Source: JAIVGV01 sp036389335
GTDB taxonomy: Bacteria > Acidobacteriota > Blastocatellia > Pyrinomonadales > Pyrinomonadaceae
Assembly: GCA_036389335.1 (NCBI GenBank)
Contig: DASVQC010000077.1
Coordinates: forward strand, 1-64,000
Direction of reading: 5' to 3'
Length of the DNA stretch: 64,000 nt
How positions within the stretch are numbered: the first letter of the stretch is position 1; each line of letters begins with the position of its first letter. Shown here piece after piece: positions 32,078-40,664 of the stretch. Under the pieces are notes generated by a model. That model ran no database searches, was not told the DNA's origin, and saw only the letters and a program-made list of their open reading frames with translations. Made by a program: the position numbers and the translations under genes.

Positions 32078-33493
32078 TCATTCGGGCGGGGCGGGCGGTC
32101 GCCGCCGCTTGAAGTAGAAATAGACCGGCACGCCGAGGGCGATGAGCGCGAGCCCCGCGGCTGACTCCACCGGGCTCGTGATGATCGTGTTGACGACGAG
32201 CCACACGGCGACGAGGATGAAGGCGAAGGGGACGACGGGGTAGCCGAGCGTGCGGTACGGGCGGGGCGCGTCCGGCATCTTGCGGCGCAGGACGAACACT
32301 GACGCGGCGGTGACGCCGAAGAAGACCCACAGCGCGAAGATCGAATAGGTCGTCAACTGATCGAACGTCCCCGAGAGGGCCAGCACGCTCGCCCACGCGC
32401 CCTGCGCGACGATCGCCCGCGCGGGCACGCGCCCCGCCTCGTTCACCTCGCCCAGCCCGCGGAAGAAGAGGCCGTCGCGCGCCATCGCGAAGGGGATGCG
32501 CGCGTTCGAGAGGATGATGCCGTTCAGCGCGCCGAGCGTGGAGACGATGAAGGCGACGGAGATGAACGCCGTCCCCGTGGGGCCGAGGAAAGTCTGCGCC
32601 GCTTTCGTCGCCACGGGGAGCGCGTCCGGGTGCGCCGTCGAATTCGAAGTCAGCACTTCGCCGAGGGGCAGCGCGTAGAAGTACGACAGGTTCGCCAGCA
32701 GGTAGACGCCGAGCACGAGGAGCATCCCGACGATCAGGCCGCGCGGGACGTTGCGCTGCGGTCGCTCGACCTCGCCCGCCACGAGCGGCAGCGCGTACCA
32801 GCCGTTGTAAGCCCAGAGCGCCGCGAGCATCGCCGCGCCGAACGACTGCGCGCCGCCCGTCTGCGCCGCGCCCGCCGGCGTCGAGAGGTGCGACCAGCCC
32901 GCGCCCTTCGACAGCAGGAACACGCCGCCGACGACGGCGGCGATGCCTAAGAGCTTCGCCCCGGTCAGCAGCGACTGCACGCGACCGCCGAACGCCACGC
33001 CCACGCAGTTGATCGCGGAGAACAGGACGATGGCGGCGACCGCGACCAACTGCTGCAAGCCGAGCCGCCAGTGGACGTCCTGCCCCAACAGGTGAAAGGT
33101 GCGCTCGACCCACGGGCCGCCCATCGGGACGAGGGCCGAGAGGAAGATGGCGAAGCCGGTGGCGATGGCGGCGATGCCGCCCGTCGCCGCCACGGCACAC
33201 TGCATCCACCCGTAGAGGAACGCCGGCGCGTCGCCGTAGGCTTTGCCCAGATAGACGTACTCGCCGCCCGCGCGCGGGAACATCGCGCCGAGTTCGGCGT
33301 AGGTCAGCGCGCCCGCGAGCGAGAGCGCGCCTGCCGCCGCCCACGCCAAAAGCACCATCGCGGGCGTGCCGAGCTGCTGCGCCATCACGGCGGTCTTCAA
33401 AAAGACGCCCGTGCCGATCACCGTGCCGACGACGAGCGAGGTCGCGTCCACGAGCGTCAGCGCGCGGACGAGCGGATTTTTAGTCTCGGTCAT
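32078..33493 (-). CDS. APC-family amino acid permease
   Basis: A 471-residue polytopic membrane protein with 12 or so hydrophobic segments. It carries the LAT/APC signature VGTVIGTGVFLKTAVMAQ in TM1, GGEYVYLGKAYGDAPAFLYGW in TM3, and a typical TM6-TM7 region (AMLAALWAYNGWYALPLVAG). It should be an amino acid/proton symporter or exchanger. It is related to the permease at 37-1407 but divergent in sequence. The last residues are basic (YFKRRRPPA), expected cytoplasmic. It starts at ATG 33493 and is followed on the same strand by the Nudix/AP2 pair, 140 bp away. Confidence 0.92.
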   Translation of the reverse strand: MTETKNPLVRALTLVDATSLVVGTVIGTGVFLKTAVMAQQLGTPAMVLLAWAAAGALSLAGALTYAELGAMFPRAGGEYVYLGKAYGDAPAFLYGWMQCAVAATGGIAAIATGFAIFLSALVPMGGPWVERTFHLLGQDVHWRLGLQQLVAVAAIVLFSAINCVGVAFGGRVQSLLTGAKLLGIAAVVGGVFLLSKGAGWSHLSTPAGAAQTGGAQSFGAAMLAALWAYNGWYALPLVAGEVERPQRNVPRGLIVGMLLVLGVYLLANLSYFYALPLGEVLTSNSTAHPDALPVATKAAQTFLGPTGTAFISVAFIVSTLGALNGIILSNARIPFAMARDGLFFRGLGEVNEAGRVPARAIVAQGAWASVLALSGTFDQLTTYSIFALWVFFGVTAASVFVLRRKMPDAPRPYRTLGYPVVPFAFILVAVWLVVNTIITSPVESAAGLALIALGVPVYFYFKRRRPPAPPE

Positions 33494-33574
33494 TAAGTTG
33501 GTCTCCGCTCACACGGTGGGTCGGCGATCAACTGACGCCGGGGCGCGCCATTAAAGGCGGACTGTAAAGACGGA

Positions 33575-33946
33575 CTACGCGCCGCCGCCGACTTTGAAGT
33601 GCGGGTTCTCGATGATGCCGAAGACGTTGCCGAACGGGTCTGTCACCGTCGCGACGACGACGCGGTCGCCGACCTCACGCGGCTCGGCGTGCGCCTTCGC
33701 GCCGAGCCCCTGCGCCCTCCGGAAAGCAGCCGCCGCGTCCCCGACTCCCCAGTAGGCGACGACGCCCTCGCCCCGCGCGACGCCCCCCGTGTCCGGGTCG
33801 AGCCCCAGCTCGTAGCCGCCGACGTTGAAGCCGACGTAGAACGGCTCGTCGAAGTAGGGCTCGACCCCGAGCAGCTTCGCGTACCACTCCTTCGCCCCCG
33901 CCAGATCGTCCACGTGATAGATGACGGTTCTCAAACCTTGAAACAT
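33575..33946 (-). CDS. VOC-superfamily glyoxalase-like protein
   Basis: A 123-residue VOC-fold protein: TVIYHVDDLAGAKEWYAKLL at the start, then EPYFDEPFYVGFNVGGYELG, and a C-terminal VTDPFGNVFGIIENPHF. Candidate metal ligands are His11, a mid-protein Glu and the C-terminal Glu. This shape is shared by lactoylglutathione-lyase-like proteins; the substrate is unknown. It is located between the permease and the tRNA-Met gene, on the minus strand, as a probable single-gene unit. Confidence 0.85.
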   Translation of the reverse strand: MFQGLRTVIYHVDDLAGAKEWYAKLLGVEPYFDEPFYVGFNVGGYELGLDPDTGGVARGEGVVAYWGVGDAAAAFRRAQGLGAKAHAEPREVGDRVVVATVTDPFGNVFGIIENPHFKVGGGA

Positions 33947-34045
33947 TCGCGCCTCCTTACGCGCCGCCCGGCGCGCTCCACGTTAATAGTCGAATCAGAC
34001 GGAAAAGGCTACCCCTCGGGTAGCCCTTGATCTGCCGGGAAAATA

Positions 34046-34122
34046 TGGTAGCGGGGGGGAGACTCGAACTCCCGACCTTGGGGTTATGAATCCCACGCTC
34101 TAACCGGCTGAGCTACCCCGCC
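34046..34122 (-). tRNA. tRNA-Met (CAT anticodon, elongator-like)
   Basis: On the minus strand GGCGGGGTAGCTCAGCCGG starts a complete cloverleaf. The acceptor arm GGCGGGG pairs with CCCCGCT, the anticodon loop is TTCATAA, the T-arm contains GTTCGAGTC, and CCA is encoded. The base pair closing the anticodon stem (A31-C39) is a mismatch, the only oddity. Confidence 0.95.
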
Positions 34123-34282
34123 TCGTGCATGAAGTGGCTGTAATTATAAGGACGGGTGTGGGAAGGTCAAGCAACGGGGTCGGGTGCGGAGGCGGTTTGC
34201 GCGCCCGCGCGGCGCGCGCGTATCATCGGGGCGCGAGACCCGGCGAGGGGCCGAACCTTCCATCACTAATCAAGGGCTCATC

Positions 34283-35254
34283 ATGGCTGATCTGATTCAC
34301 AGGCCGCGACGTTTGCGAAGGAGCGAGGGGTTGCGCGCGATGGTGCGCGAGGCGCGTCTGGCGCGCGAGAATCTGGCGCTGCCGCTCTTCGCGTGCGCCG
34401 GGCGCGGCGTGCGGCGCGAAATCTCTTCGATGCCGGGCGTCTTCAATCTGTCGGTCGACGAGATCGCGCGCGACGCCGCGGGCGCGTTCGACCTCGGCAT
34501 CCCGGCCATCATCCTCTTCGGCCTGCCGGAGTCGAAGGACGAGACGGCGACCGGGGCCTACGCGCGCGACGGCGTCGTGCAGCGCGCCATCCGCGCCGTC
34601 CGCGAGAGCGCGCCGGGTCTCGTCGTGATCGCCGACACGTGCCTGTGCGAGTACACGTCGCACGGCCACTGCGGGGTCGTGCGCGGGGGCGAGGTCTTGA
34701 ACGACGAGTCGCTGGAGCTGATCGCGCAGACGGCGGTGAGTCAGGCGGAGGCGGGCGCGGACGTGGTCGCGCCGTCGGCGATGATGGACGGTCAGGTGGG
34801 CGCGATCCGAGAGGCGCTGGACGCCGCCGGCTTCCAGCACGTCGCGATCATGGCCTACGCGGTGAAGTACGCTTCGGGGTTCTACGGCCCCTTCCGCGAG
34901 GCGGCGGACAGCGCGCCCGCCTTCGGCGACCGCCGCGCCTACCAGATGGACGCGGCGAACGCGCGCGAGGCGATGCGCGAGGCCGAGATCGACTACGCCG
35001 AGGGCGCGGACTTCCTGATGGTCAAGCCGGCGACCTGTTACCTCGACATCCTGCGCGCCGTGCGCGAGCGCTTCGATCTGCCGCTCGCCGCCTACCACGT
35101 CTCCGGCGAGTACGCGATGATCAAGGCCGCCGCCGCGCGCGGCTGGATCGACGAGGAGCGCGTGATGCTGGAGACGCTCACCAGCATCCGCCGCGCCGGG
35201 GCCGACGTGATCCTCACCTACTACGCGCGCGAGGCGGCGCGGCTGTTGCGGTGA
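34283..35254 (+). CDS. hemB: Porphobilinogen synthase (delta-aminolevulinate dehydratase)
   Basis: Condenses two 5-aminolevulinate molecules to porphobilinogen in tetrapyrrole synthesis. The start at 34283 (MADLIHRPRRLRRSEGLR) has AAGGG upstream; an earlier in-frame start adds an Arg-rich leader. The 323-residue length is normal. Two active-site lysines are visible, in AYAVKYASGFYGPFR and in FLMVKPATCYLDI. The metal loop IADTCLCEYTSHGHCG keeps the Cys-X-Cys-X7-Cys zinc pattern rather than the Asp-rich magnesium type. No other hem gene is adjacent. Its promoter region lies between it and the oppositely oriented tRNA-Met gene. Confidence 0.96.
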   Translation: MADLIHRPRRLRRSEGLRAMVREARLARENLALPLFACAGRGVRREISSMPGVFNLSVDEIARDAAGAFDLGIPAIILFGLPESKDETATGAYARDGVVQRAIRAVRESAPGLVVIADTCLCEYTSHGHCGVVRGGEVLNDESLELIAQTAVSQAEAGADVVAPSAMMDGQVGAIREALDAAGFQHVAIMAYAVKYASGFYGPFREAADSAPAFGDRRAYQMDAANAREAMREAEIDYAEGADFLMVKPATCYLDILRAVRERFDLPLAAYHVSGEYAMIKAAAARGWIDEERVMLETLTSIRRAGADVILTYYAREAARLLR

Positions 35255-35258
35255 GGAA

Positions 35259-35319
35259 GCTGTTGGCGATTAGCTGTTAGCTGTTAGCGATTGGCTGTTG
35301 GCTGTTGGCTGTTGTTTGG
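35259..35319. repeat. TTAGCTG/TTGGCTG heptad repeat array
   Basis: Eight or so consecutive degenerate heptads (TTAGCTG, then TTGGCTG) begin immediately after the hemB stop codon. No complementary arm follows, so this copy is a direct array. It is the same family as 29403-29502. Confidence 0.8.
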
Positions 35320-35671
35320 CCTCTTCCGTGTTCCCGCCGCTCACGCCTTTCTACTTCCCTGCTCTGTCGATTAAAGAGGGTTCGGAGAGGCCCTCCCCGC
35401 CTGCCTCTTAGGCGCGCGCCTTCGCGCGCCGCGTCGCGCTGCCGCTCACGCTCGCGGTCGGCTCGACGCCCGCGCGGTCGCAGATTAAAAGTAATCCCCG
35501 GCGGTCGGCGCGCAGGCGAGCAGCACACGCTGGCAATCAGGCGCGGCGACGAGACGCTGAGCTTCCGCATCAAGCTCCGGCGACTGCTCTGAGCCGCCGC
35601 CCGCCGCAACTGTCGGGGCAAAGGGCTCGGCCCCGCCCCGGCAATTCTTCGCGCGGTTTCGCCGCCCTCGT
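35320..35671. other. Gene-less GC-rich region after hemB
   Basis: About 350 bp between hemB and the convergent glycoside hydrolase gene. It contains GGCGCGCGCC-type palindromes near 35412 and a possible hairpin GGGCTCGGCCCC near 35623. The short Arg-rich ORFs are not convincing. No RNA family is recognised. Confidence 0.35.
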
Positions 35672-37600
35672 TTATCTCAATTCGACTTCGACGGGCTTGC
35701 GCTCGCCCGCGTCGAAGCCCGCGGGGAAGTTCGAGAGGTTGATGCCGAAGGGCCGGTCGGCGTCAACTTCGACGACGAAGCGGATCGAGAGCGGCTTGCC
35801 GCGCGACGCCGCGAGGCGCGGCGCGAGGCGCGTGACGCGCCACTCCGTGATGATGGCGGCGGGCGGCTCCTCGTAACTGACGAGGCGCGAGCCGCAGTCC
35901 GTGTCGCCGACGTAGAGCGTGACGCGCGTCGAGCGTATGCGGCGGAGCGCGTCCGGGGGGACGACGGGCTGGAGGTGCGCGCGCACGACGATCTCGGAGA
36001 CCCTGCGCCAGTCGCCGCGCGCGGGCACGACGTACTCGAAGAAGCCGACGCCCGTCCCCCAGACGTAGCCGTCGCCGCCGCCGATCTTCTCGAAGCGACC
36101 GCGCGCCGCCGCCTCCGGCGCGAAGCGGTAGAGCTGCGGCGCGCCGTCCGCGCCCCGCGCGTCGCCCGCGCCGTTCGCGCCGCCCGCGGCGTTAGCGTTC
36201 GCCGCGCCCGCCGGGTCGCCCTTCGCGCCCCCGGTCGTTTTCACGAACTCGGTCTTCGGCTGGGCGAGCGGATCGTCGGCGGCGCGCTCGAAGGCGAACT
36301 GCCGTGGGATCAGGTGATGCCCGGCGCGCAAAAGTTCCGCGGGCGGCTCCGAGTCGGCGCGCGCGGCGAAGCTCTGCGCGCCGCGCGCGATCTCGGCGCG
36401 CAGGTCGTCGTCGCGCGTCGTCGTGTAGGTGACGCCGTAGCCGCGGCGCGGGTCGGGCGTCAGAATCCAGAACATCGCGCCGGAGACGGCGTCGCGCCGC
36501 GTCGCTTCGAAGAGCGCGCGGAACCACTCGGCCTGCGACGCGCCGCCGAAGCCGTCCGGGCTCATGCCGAACTCGCCCACGACGAGCGGCTTGTTGATCG
36601 AGAAGGCAGCCGCCGCGCGGTTGGCGACGAATTCGGAGAGCGCCGCGGGCGACGTGGCGAAGCTGTCGTGATCGTCGCGCGGGTAGTTGTGCACGTCGCA
36701 GTAGTCGAGCGTCGGGAGCCGCTGCTCTTCGAGCCACGCGCGCCGCTCGAAGGCCGAGCGGTAAGCCCACGATCCGGAAGTCACGAGGTGGTCGGGATCG
36801 AGCGACTTGACGAAGGCGCTCATCTCCGCCACCCACGCGCGCCGCTCCGCCCAGCGGCCCGTGGGGGCCTGCGCCTCGTTCATCAGCTCGTAGGAGAAGA
36901 TGGTCGGGTCGTCGCGGTAGAGCACGCCCGTCACGGTGTTGCGGCGCGAGACGATCATCCTGACGTGCTCGCGGTAGAGACTGCGCGCCGCGTCGTTCGA
37001 GTAAAACTCCATCGCGCGCTCGGCGTTGACGCCGTAAGGGTACCTCTCGTCAGCCGCGCCGTCGACGCCGGCCCAGCGCAGGTACTGCGTGACGCCGCCC
37101 GTGTCGCGCCACCAGTTAGAGAGCGTGAGCTGCACGCGCAGGCGGTTGCGCGCGGCCTCGGCGAGCACGCGATCCAGATGGACGAACGCCTCCTCGTTCC
37201 ACACGCCGGGCGCGCGGCGGAAGCGGTGCGCGGGGGGCCAGTCCTCGCGATCCGCGCCGACGCTCGTGATGCCGTCCTCGGGCGTGCCCTCGCCGTTGGC
37301 CCAGACGCGCACGACCCTGACGCCGAGCTGCGCGGCGTGGCGCAGCGTCTCCGGCATCAGCGCGCGATCCTCGTCGCGGTACATGACGGCGACGTTCGCG
37401 CCGACGAAGCGGAAGGGCACGCCGTCGGCGACGAAGCGCGTGCCCGCCGCGCGCACGAAGCCGCGCGGGAGGGCGCGGCGCGCTGCGCGCGGGTCGCGCA
37501 GCGTCAGAAAGATCGACGCGCCCACGGCGAGCGCGAGCGCGAGGTAGAGGAGGCCGAGCTTGGCGGTCGGGGAGAGTCTCAAAACGACGGGGCGGCGCAC
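35672..37600 (-). CDS. Membrane-anchored GH5-like glycoside hydrolase (mannanase/cellulase clan)
   Basis: A 642-residue protein, with GTG 37600 as preferred start because GAGAGG lies about 6 bases upstream. An N-terminal membrane anchor (LGLLYLALALAVGASIFLTL) precedes a TIM-barrel glycosidase like endo-beta-mannanases: VRVVRVWANGEG, the acid/base glutamate in SYELMNEA, YCDVHNYPRDDHD, and the nucleophile glutamate in LVVGEFGMSPDG. An Ala/Gly/Asn-rich linker (GAANANAAGGANGAGDARGA) leads to a C-terminal beta-sandwich of about 170 residues, possibly carbohydrate-binding. The substrate is not decided. It overlaps no other gene; the small membrane protein gene 37617-37967 lies just upstream, 16 bp away, so they form an operon. 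Confidence 0.85.
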   Translation of the reverse strand: MRRPVVLRLSPTAKLGLLYLALALAVGASIFLTLRDPRAARRALPRGFVRAAGTRFVADGVPFRFVGANVAVMYRDEDRALMPETLRHAAQLGVRVVRVWANGEGTPEDGITSVGADREDWPPAHRFRRAPGVWNEEAFVHLDRVLAEAARNRLRVQLTLSNWWRDTGGVTQYLRWAGVDGAADERYPYGVNAERAMEFYSNDAARSLYREHVRMIVSRRNTVTGVLYRDDPTIFSYELMNEAQAPTGRWAERRAWVAEMSAFVKSLDPDHLVTSGSWAYRSAFERRAWLEEQRLPTLDYCDVHNYPRDDHDSFATSPAALSEFVANRAAAAFSINKPLVVGEFGMSPDGFGGASQAEWFRALFEATRRDAVSGAMFWILTPDPRRGYGVTYTTTRDDDLRAEIARGAQSFAARADSEPPAELLRAGHHLIPRQFAFERAADDPLAQPKTEFVKTTGGAKGDPAGAANANAAGGANGAGDARGADGAPQLYRFAPEAAARGRFEKIGGGDGYVWGTGVGFFEYVVPARGDWRRVSEIVVRAHLQPVVPPDALRRIRSTRVTLYVGDTDCGSRLVSYEEPPAAIITEWRVTRLAPRLAASRGKPLSIRFVVEVDADRPFGINLSNFPAGFDAGERKPVEVELR

Positions 37601-37616
37601 AGGCGCCTCTCGCGCC

Positions 37617-37967
37617 TCAGTCGCGCGGGCGCGGCAGGCGCAGAAAGCCGACGACGGCACAGACGCTGCCGATGACGACGAAGAGGTTGAAGAACGAGCC
37701 GAAGCTCAGCAGTTTCGCCGTGTCCTTCTCGACCGTGCCGAGCAGCGCGAAGGCGATGAAGTGCAGGTGGTAGATGACGAGGCACAGGGCCGAGAGCGCG
37801 AACCAGCGCGCGGCGGGCAGGGCGCGGGCGCGCGTGAAGCCGACGGCGGCGGCGGCGAGCCAGCCGACGAGGCCGGCGGCGAGCAGGACGACGATGACCG
37901 CGACGAGCGCGGTCGATTGGACGACCGGCGACGCGTCGGCCTGCGCGAGCGCAAGGGCGGTTGTCAT
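37617..37967 (-). CDS. Small three-TM membrane protein
   Basis: A 116-residue hydrophobic protein with three predicted membrane segments (STALVAVIVVLLAAGLVGWL; WFALSALCLVIYHLHFIAFA; FFNLFVVIGSVCAVVGFLRL). The motif ALCLVIYHLHFIAFALLG with two histidines is notable but not recognised. It ends 16 bp before the glycoside hydrolase start and is likely co-transcribed with it. The function is unknown. Confidence 0.65.
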   Translation of the reverse strand: MTTALALAQADASPVVQSTALVAVIVVLLAAGLVGWLAAAAVGFTRARALPAARWFALSALCLVIYHLHFIAFALLGTVEKDTAKLLSFGSFFNLFVVIGSVCAVVGFLRLPRPRD

Positions 37968-38112
37968 TGTAAAAGTTTCTTCCTCCGTCTTGGAATCGCG
38001 GCGGGCGCGCGGGCAGCGAAACGCCGCCCACGCGCGACGACCGCGGGCGGCGCGCGGCGCAGGCGGCGGTTCAATTCTTCGTTACCCCCGGCAGGGCGCG
38101 GCGTCCGGCGCG

Positions 38113-38331
38113 CTACTCGGTGATGTGAATCTCCTCTTCCTGATTCATGTGGCGCAGGAAGTAGAGCAGGGCGCAGATGCAGGCGACGACCGCCGCGCCG
38201 ATAGCCATCCAGAGCGAGCCCTTGTCGTTCGAGTTGGCGGGCACGTTGAGGAACCTGATGAAGTAGTAGATCGCGCCGCCGAACGCGAGGATGCCGACCA
38301 CCCAGTAGAGAATGTCCAACGTCCGATTCAT
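38113..38331 (-). CDS. Small two-TM membrane protein
   Basis: A 72-residue protein with two membrane segments (LYWVVGILAFGGAIYYFI and LWMAIGAAVVACICALLYFL) joined by a polar turn (NVPANSNDKGS), and an acidic tail (NQEEEIHITE). It is similar in size and layout to the neighbouring 37617-37967 protein but not clearly homologous. ATG 38331 has GGGGAGG (minus strand) close upstream. The function is unknown. About 230 gene-less bases separate it from selB. Confidence 0.65.
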   Translation of the reverse strand: MNRTLDILYWVVGILAFGGAIYYFIRFLNVPANSNDKGSLWMAIGAAVVACICALLYFLRHMNQEEEIHITE

Positions 38332-38561
38332 GTCTCAACCTCCCCTCGTGTAGTTAGTCGCAGATGATGGCGAGGTCTCCCAAAGACCGACCCCTCACGC
38401 GGACGCTTCTCGGCTCCCCTCCCTCGAATGCTGTCGGGCGCACGGCGAATTGTAAGAGCGAAAGCTGGTATGACGGCGGCTATGTTAACGCCGCCCCGCG
38501 AGCGAAAGCAAGACCAAAGTAACCGGCTGAAAGCGGGCGAAACGGCGCGTTAAAGCGCGGC

Positions 38562-40481
38562 TCACAGGATGAGGCGGCGATCCCCGGCGCGGCGCGTGAC
38601 GCGCTCGCGGTCGAAGTATTCGAGGAGCGGGATGGCGTACTTGCGCGAGACCCCGGCGAGGTCTTTGAAGGCCGCCACGTCGATGAGGCGTTCGGGCTCG
38701 TGCGAGGAGGCGTAGGCGCGCAGGCGCTCGACGAGGCGCGAGAGCGCGTCGCGGTGGACGAGGAGATCGGCGTTGACGCGCGCGAGCGTGCCGTCGTCGA
38801 TGAGGAGCTGGAGGATTTTGCGCGCGTGCTCGCGGTCGGGCTTCGCGCCCGGGGAGGCGCGCGCGAAGGCTTCGTCCAGGGCCGGCGCTTCGAGCGCGGC
38901 GTCGCGGTAAACCCGCGCGAGACTTTCGCGCAGGGCGGCGTCCCTCGGCGAGAGTTCGAGGCTGTGCGCGGCCGAGCGCACCACGTCGCGCTCGGCGGCG
39001 AGCGCGCCGGCGAGCGCGGCCCGGGCGAGCGCGGCCCGGAAGACTTCCCCGCCGACGTGCGCGAAGACGCGCTCGCGCAGGGTCTCGCGCGCGAGCCCGC
39101 GCTGCAAGGGCTCGCGGCGGTGGTGCGCCTCGACCTCCCTCACAGCCGCGGCGGTGAGCCTCTCTAAAACCTCGCGCGCGATAAGGACGCCTTCGGCGTC
39201 GATCACGTCGGCGCGCCGCCTCGCCTCTTCGAGGGCCGCGTCGAGGGTCTCGTCGCGCCAGCCGGTGCGCGCGGCGAGGTCGGCGCGCGTCAGCCCGCGC
39301 TCGCCCGCCGCGGCGACGAAGATCGAGAGCCGCGCGGCGGCGTCCGCCCCGTCGAGCGCGGCGAGCCGTTCGCGCGCCGCGGCCCGTTCGCGCCCGCGGT
39401 GCTTCGGCGCGAAGGCGTCGAGCACGACGCCGCCCGCCACCGTGCGCTGCGGCGAGTAGGAGCGCAGGATGAAACGCTCGCCGGGGAGCGCGACGACCGG
39501 CGTCTCAAGTCGTAGCTGGGCGAAGCCGAGCGCGCCCTCAGCGATCTCGCCCGCGGCTTCGAGCGCCTGCACGCGCGCGAGCACCTCCGCCGTGCCGAGG
39601 TGGACGCGCACGCGCGAGCGCGAGCGCAGGGGGCGCGGCGCGTCGGAGAGCATTTCGATCCGCGCGTCGATAACCTGCGTCGGCCTGAGGCGGCCCGCGG
39701 GCGCGAGCGTCATGCCGCGCCCGACCTGCGAGGCTTCGACGCCGCCGAGGTTGATCGCCGTGCGCTGGCCGGCGAGGGCGCGCCCCGTCGCGCGCGAGTG
39801 GACCTGCAAGCCGCGCACGCGCGCGCGCAAGCCCGCGGGCAGCAACTCTAATTCGTCGCCCTCGGCGATCTCGCCCGCGACGAGCGTGCCGGTCGCGACC
39901 GCGCCGAAGCCGCGCACGGTGAAAGAGCGATCCACGTGCAGCAGCGCGACCGACTCGCCGGAGCGGGCGGGGGCGCGGGCCGCTATTTCGCGCAAAACTT
40001 CCTTCAGCCCGTCGAGCCCCTCGCCCGTGCGCGAGCTGACGGCGACGACGGGCGCGCCTTCGAGGAACGATCCCCCGACCAGCTCCTCGACCTCGGCGCG
40101 GACGAGCCCGACGAACTCTTCGTCCACCGTGTCGATCTTGGTGAGGACGACGAGGCCCGAGGCGACGCCGAGCAGGCGCGTGATGTCGAAGTGCTCGCGC
40201 GTCTGCGGCATCACGCCCTCGTCCGCCGCGACGACGAGCGCGACGCAGTCGATGCCGTGCGCCCCGGCCAGCATGTTCTTGACGAACCGCTCGTGGCCCG
40301 GAACGTCCACGAAGCCGACGCGCGCGTCCCCGAGATCGAGTTCGGCGAAGCCGAGGTCGATGGTGATGCCGCGCCGCTTCTCTTCGGGCAGACGATCCGC
40401 GTCCACGCCCGTCAGAGCGCGCACGAGCGAAGTCTTCCCGTGATCGATGTGCCCGGCGGTTCCGACGATGATGGATTTCAT
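38562..40481 (-). CDS. selB: Selenocysteine-specific translation elongation factor
   Basis: A 639-residue GTPase that brings Sec-tRNA to UGA codons marked by a SECIS element. The G domain is complete: GTAGHIDHGKTS (G1), RRGITIDLGFAE (G2), DVPGHERF (G3), LTKID (G4). Domains II-III follow (SFTVRGFGAVATGTLVAGEI). The C-terminal 250 residues are the winged-helix array that binds SECIS RNA; the last winged helix (AFKDLAGVSRKYAIPLLEYF) is well conserved. No selA, selD or tRNA-Sec is visible within the window, and no gene here shows an obvious in-frame UGA, so partner genes lie elsewhere. It is monocistronic, with ATG at 40481. Confidence 0.96.
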   Translation of the reverse strand: MKSIIVGTAGHIDHGKTSLVRALTGVDADRLPEEKRRGITIDLGFAELDLGDARVGFVDVPGHERFVKNMLAGAHGIDCVALVVAADEGVMPQTREHFDITRLLGVASGLVVLTKIDTVDEEFVGLVRAEVEELVGGSFLEGAPVVAVSSRTGEGLDGLKEVLREIAARAPARSGESVALLHVDRSFTVRGFGAVATGTLVAGEIAEGDELELLPAGLRARVRGLQVHSRATGRALAGQRTAINLGGVEASQVGRGMTLAPAGRLRPTQVIDARIEMLSDAPRPLRSRSRVRVHLGTAEVLARVQALEAAGEIAEGALGFAQLRLETPVVALPGERFILRSYSPQRTVAGGVVLDAFAPKHRGRERAAARERLAALDGADAAARLSIFVAAAGERGLTRADLAARTGWRDETLDAALEEARRRADVIDAEGVLIAREVLERLTAAAVREVEAHHRREPLQRGLARETLRERVFAHVGGEVFRAALARAALAGALAAERDVVRSAAHSLELSPRDAALRESLARVYRDAALEAPALDEAFARASPGAKPDREHARKILQLLIDDGTLARVNADLLVHRDALSRLVERLRAYASSHEPERLIDVAAFKDLAGVSRKYAIPLLEYFDRERVTRRAGDRRLIL

Positions 40482-40490
40482 GAGTGAAGA

Positions 40491-40633
40491 GTGACGGGCG
40501 ACGGGTGAAAAGCCGTGACGGGTGACGGGTGGCGGGGAGCTGTTAGCTGTTAGCTGTTAGCTGTTGGCAGGGCTAAAGGCTAACAGCTAATCGCTAACCG
40601 CTCCCTGTCACCCGTCACGGCTTACGGCTTACG
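40491..40633. repeat. Composite hairpin: GACGGGT octads around TTAGCTG heptads
   Basis: The outer arms are GACGGGTGACGGGTGGCG-type units (40491-40535) and their complement CCCTGTCACCCGTCACGG (40602-40620). Inside are four TTAGCTG heptads (40540-40566) and the complement GCTAACAGCTAATCGCTAAC. Two repeat families are nested symmetrically, a pattern also seen at 8531-8667. It lies between selB and the VWFA gene. Confidence 0.85.
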
Positions 40634-40664
40634 TCCCCTCCCTGCCGCCCGCCGCCCGCCACGC

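Noticed and set aside
35320..35592. Small Arg-rich protein gene after hemB
   Set aside because: It starts inside the TTGGCTG heptad repeat, has no ribosome site and no recognisable motif.
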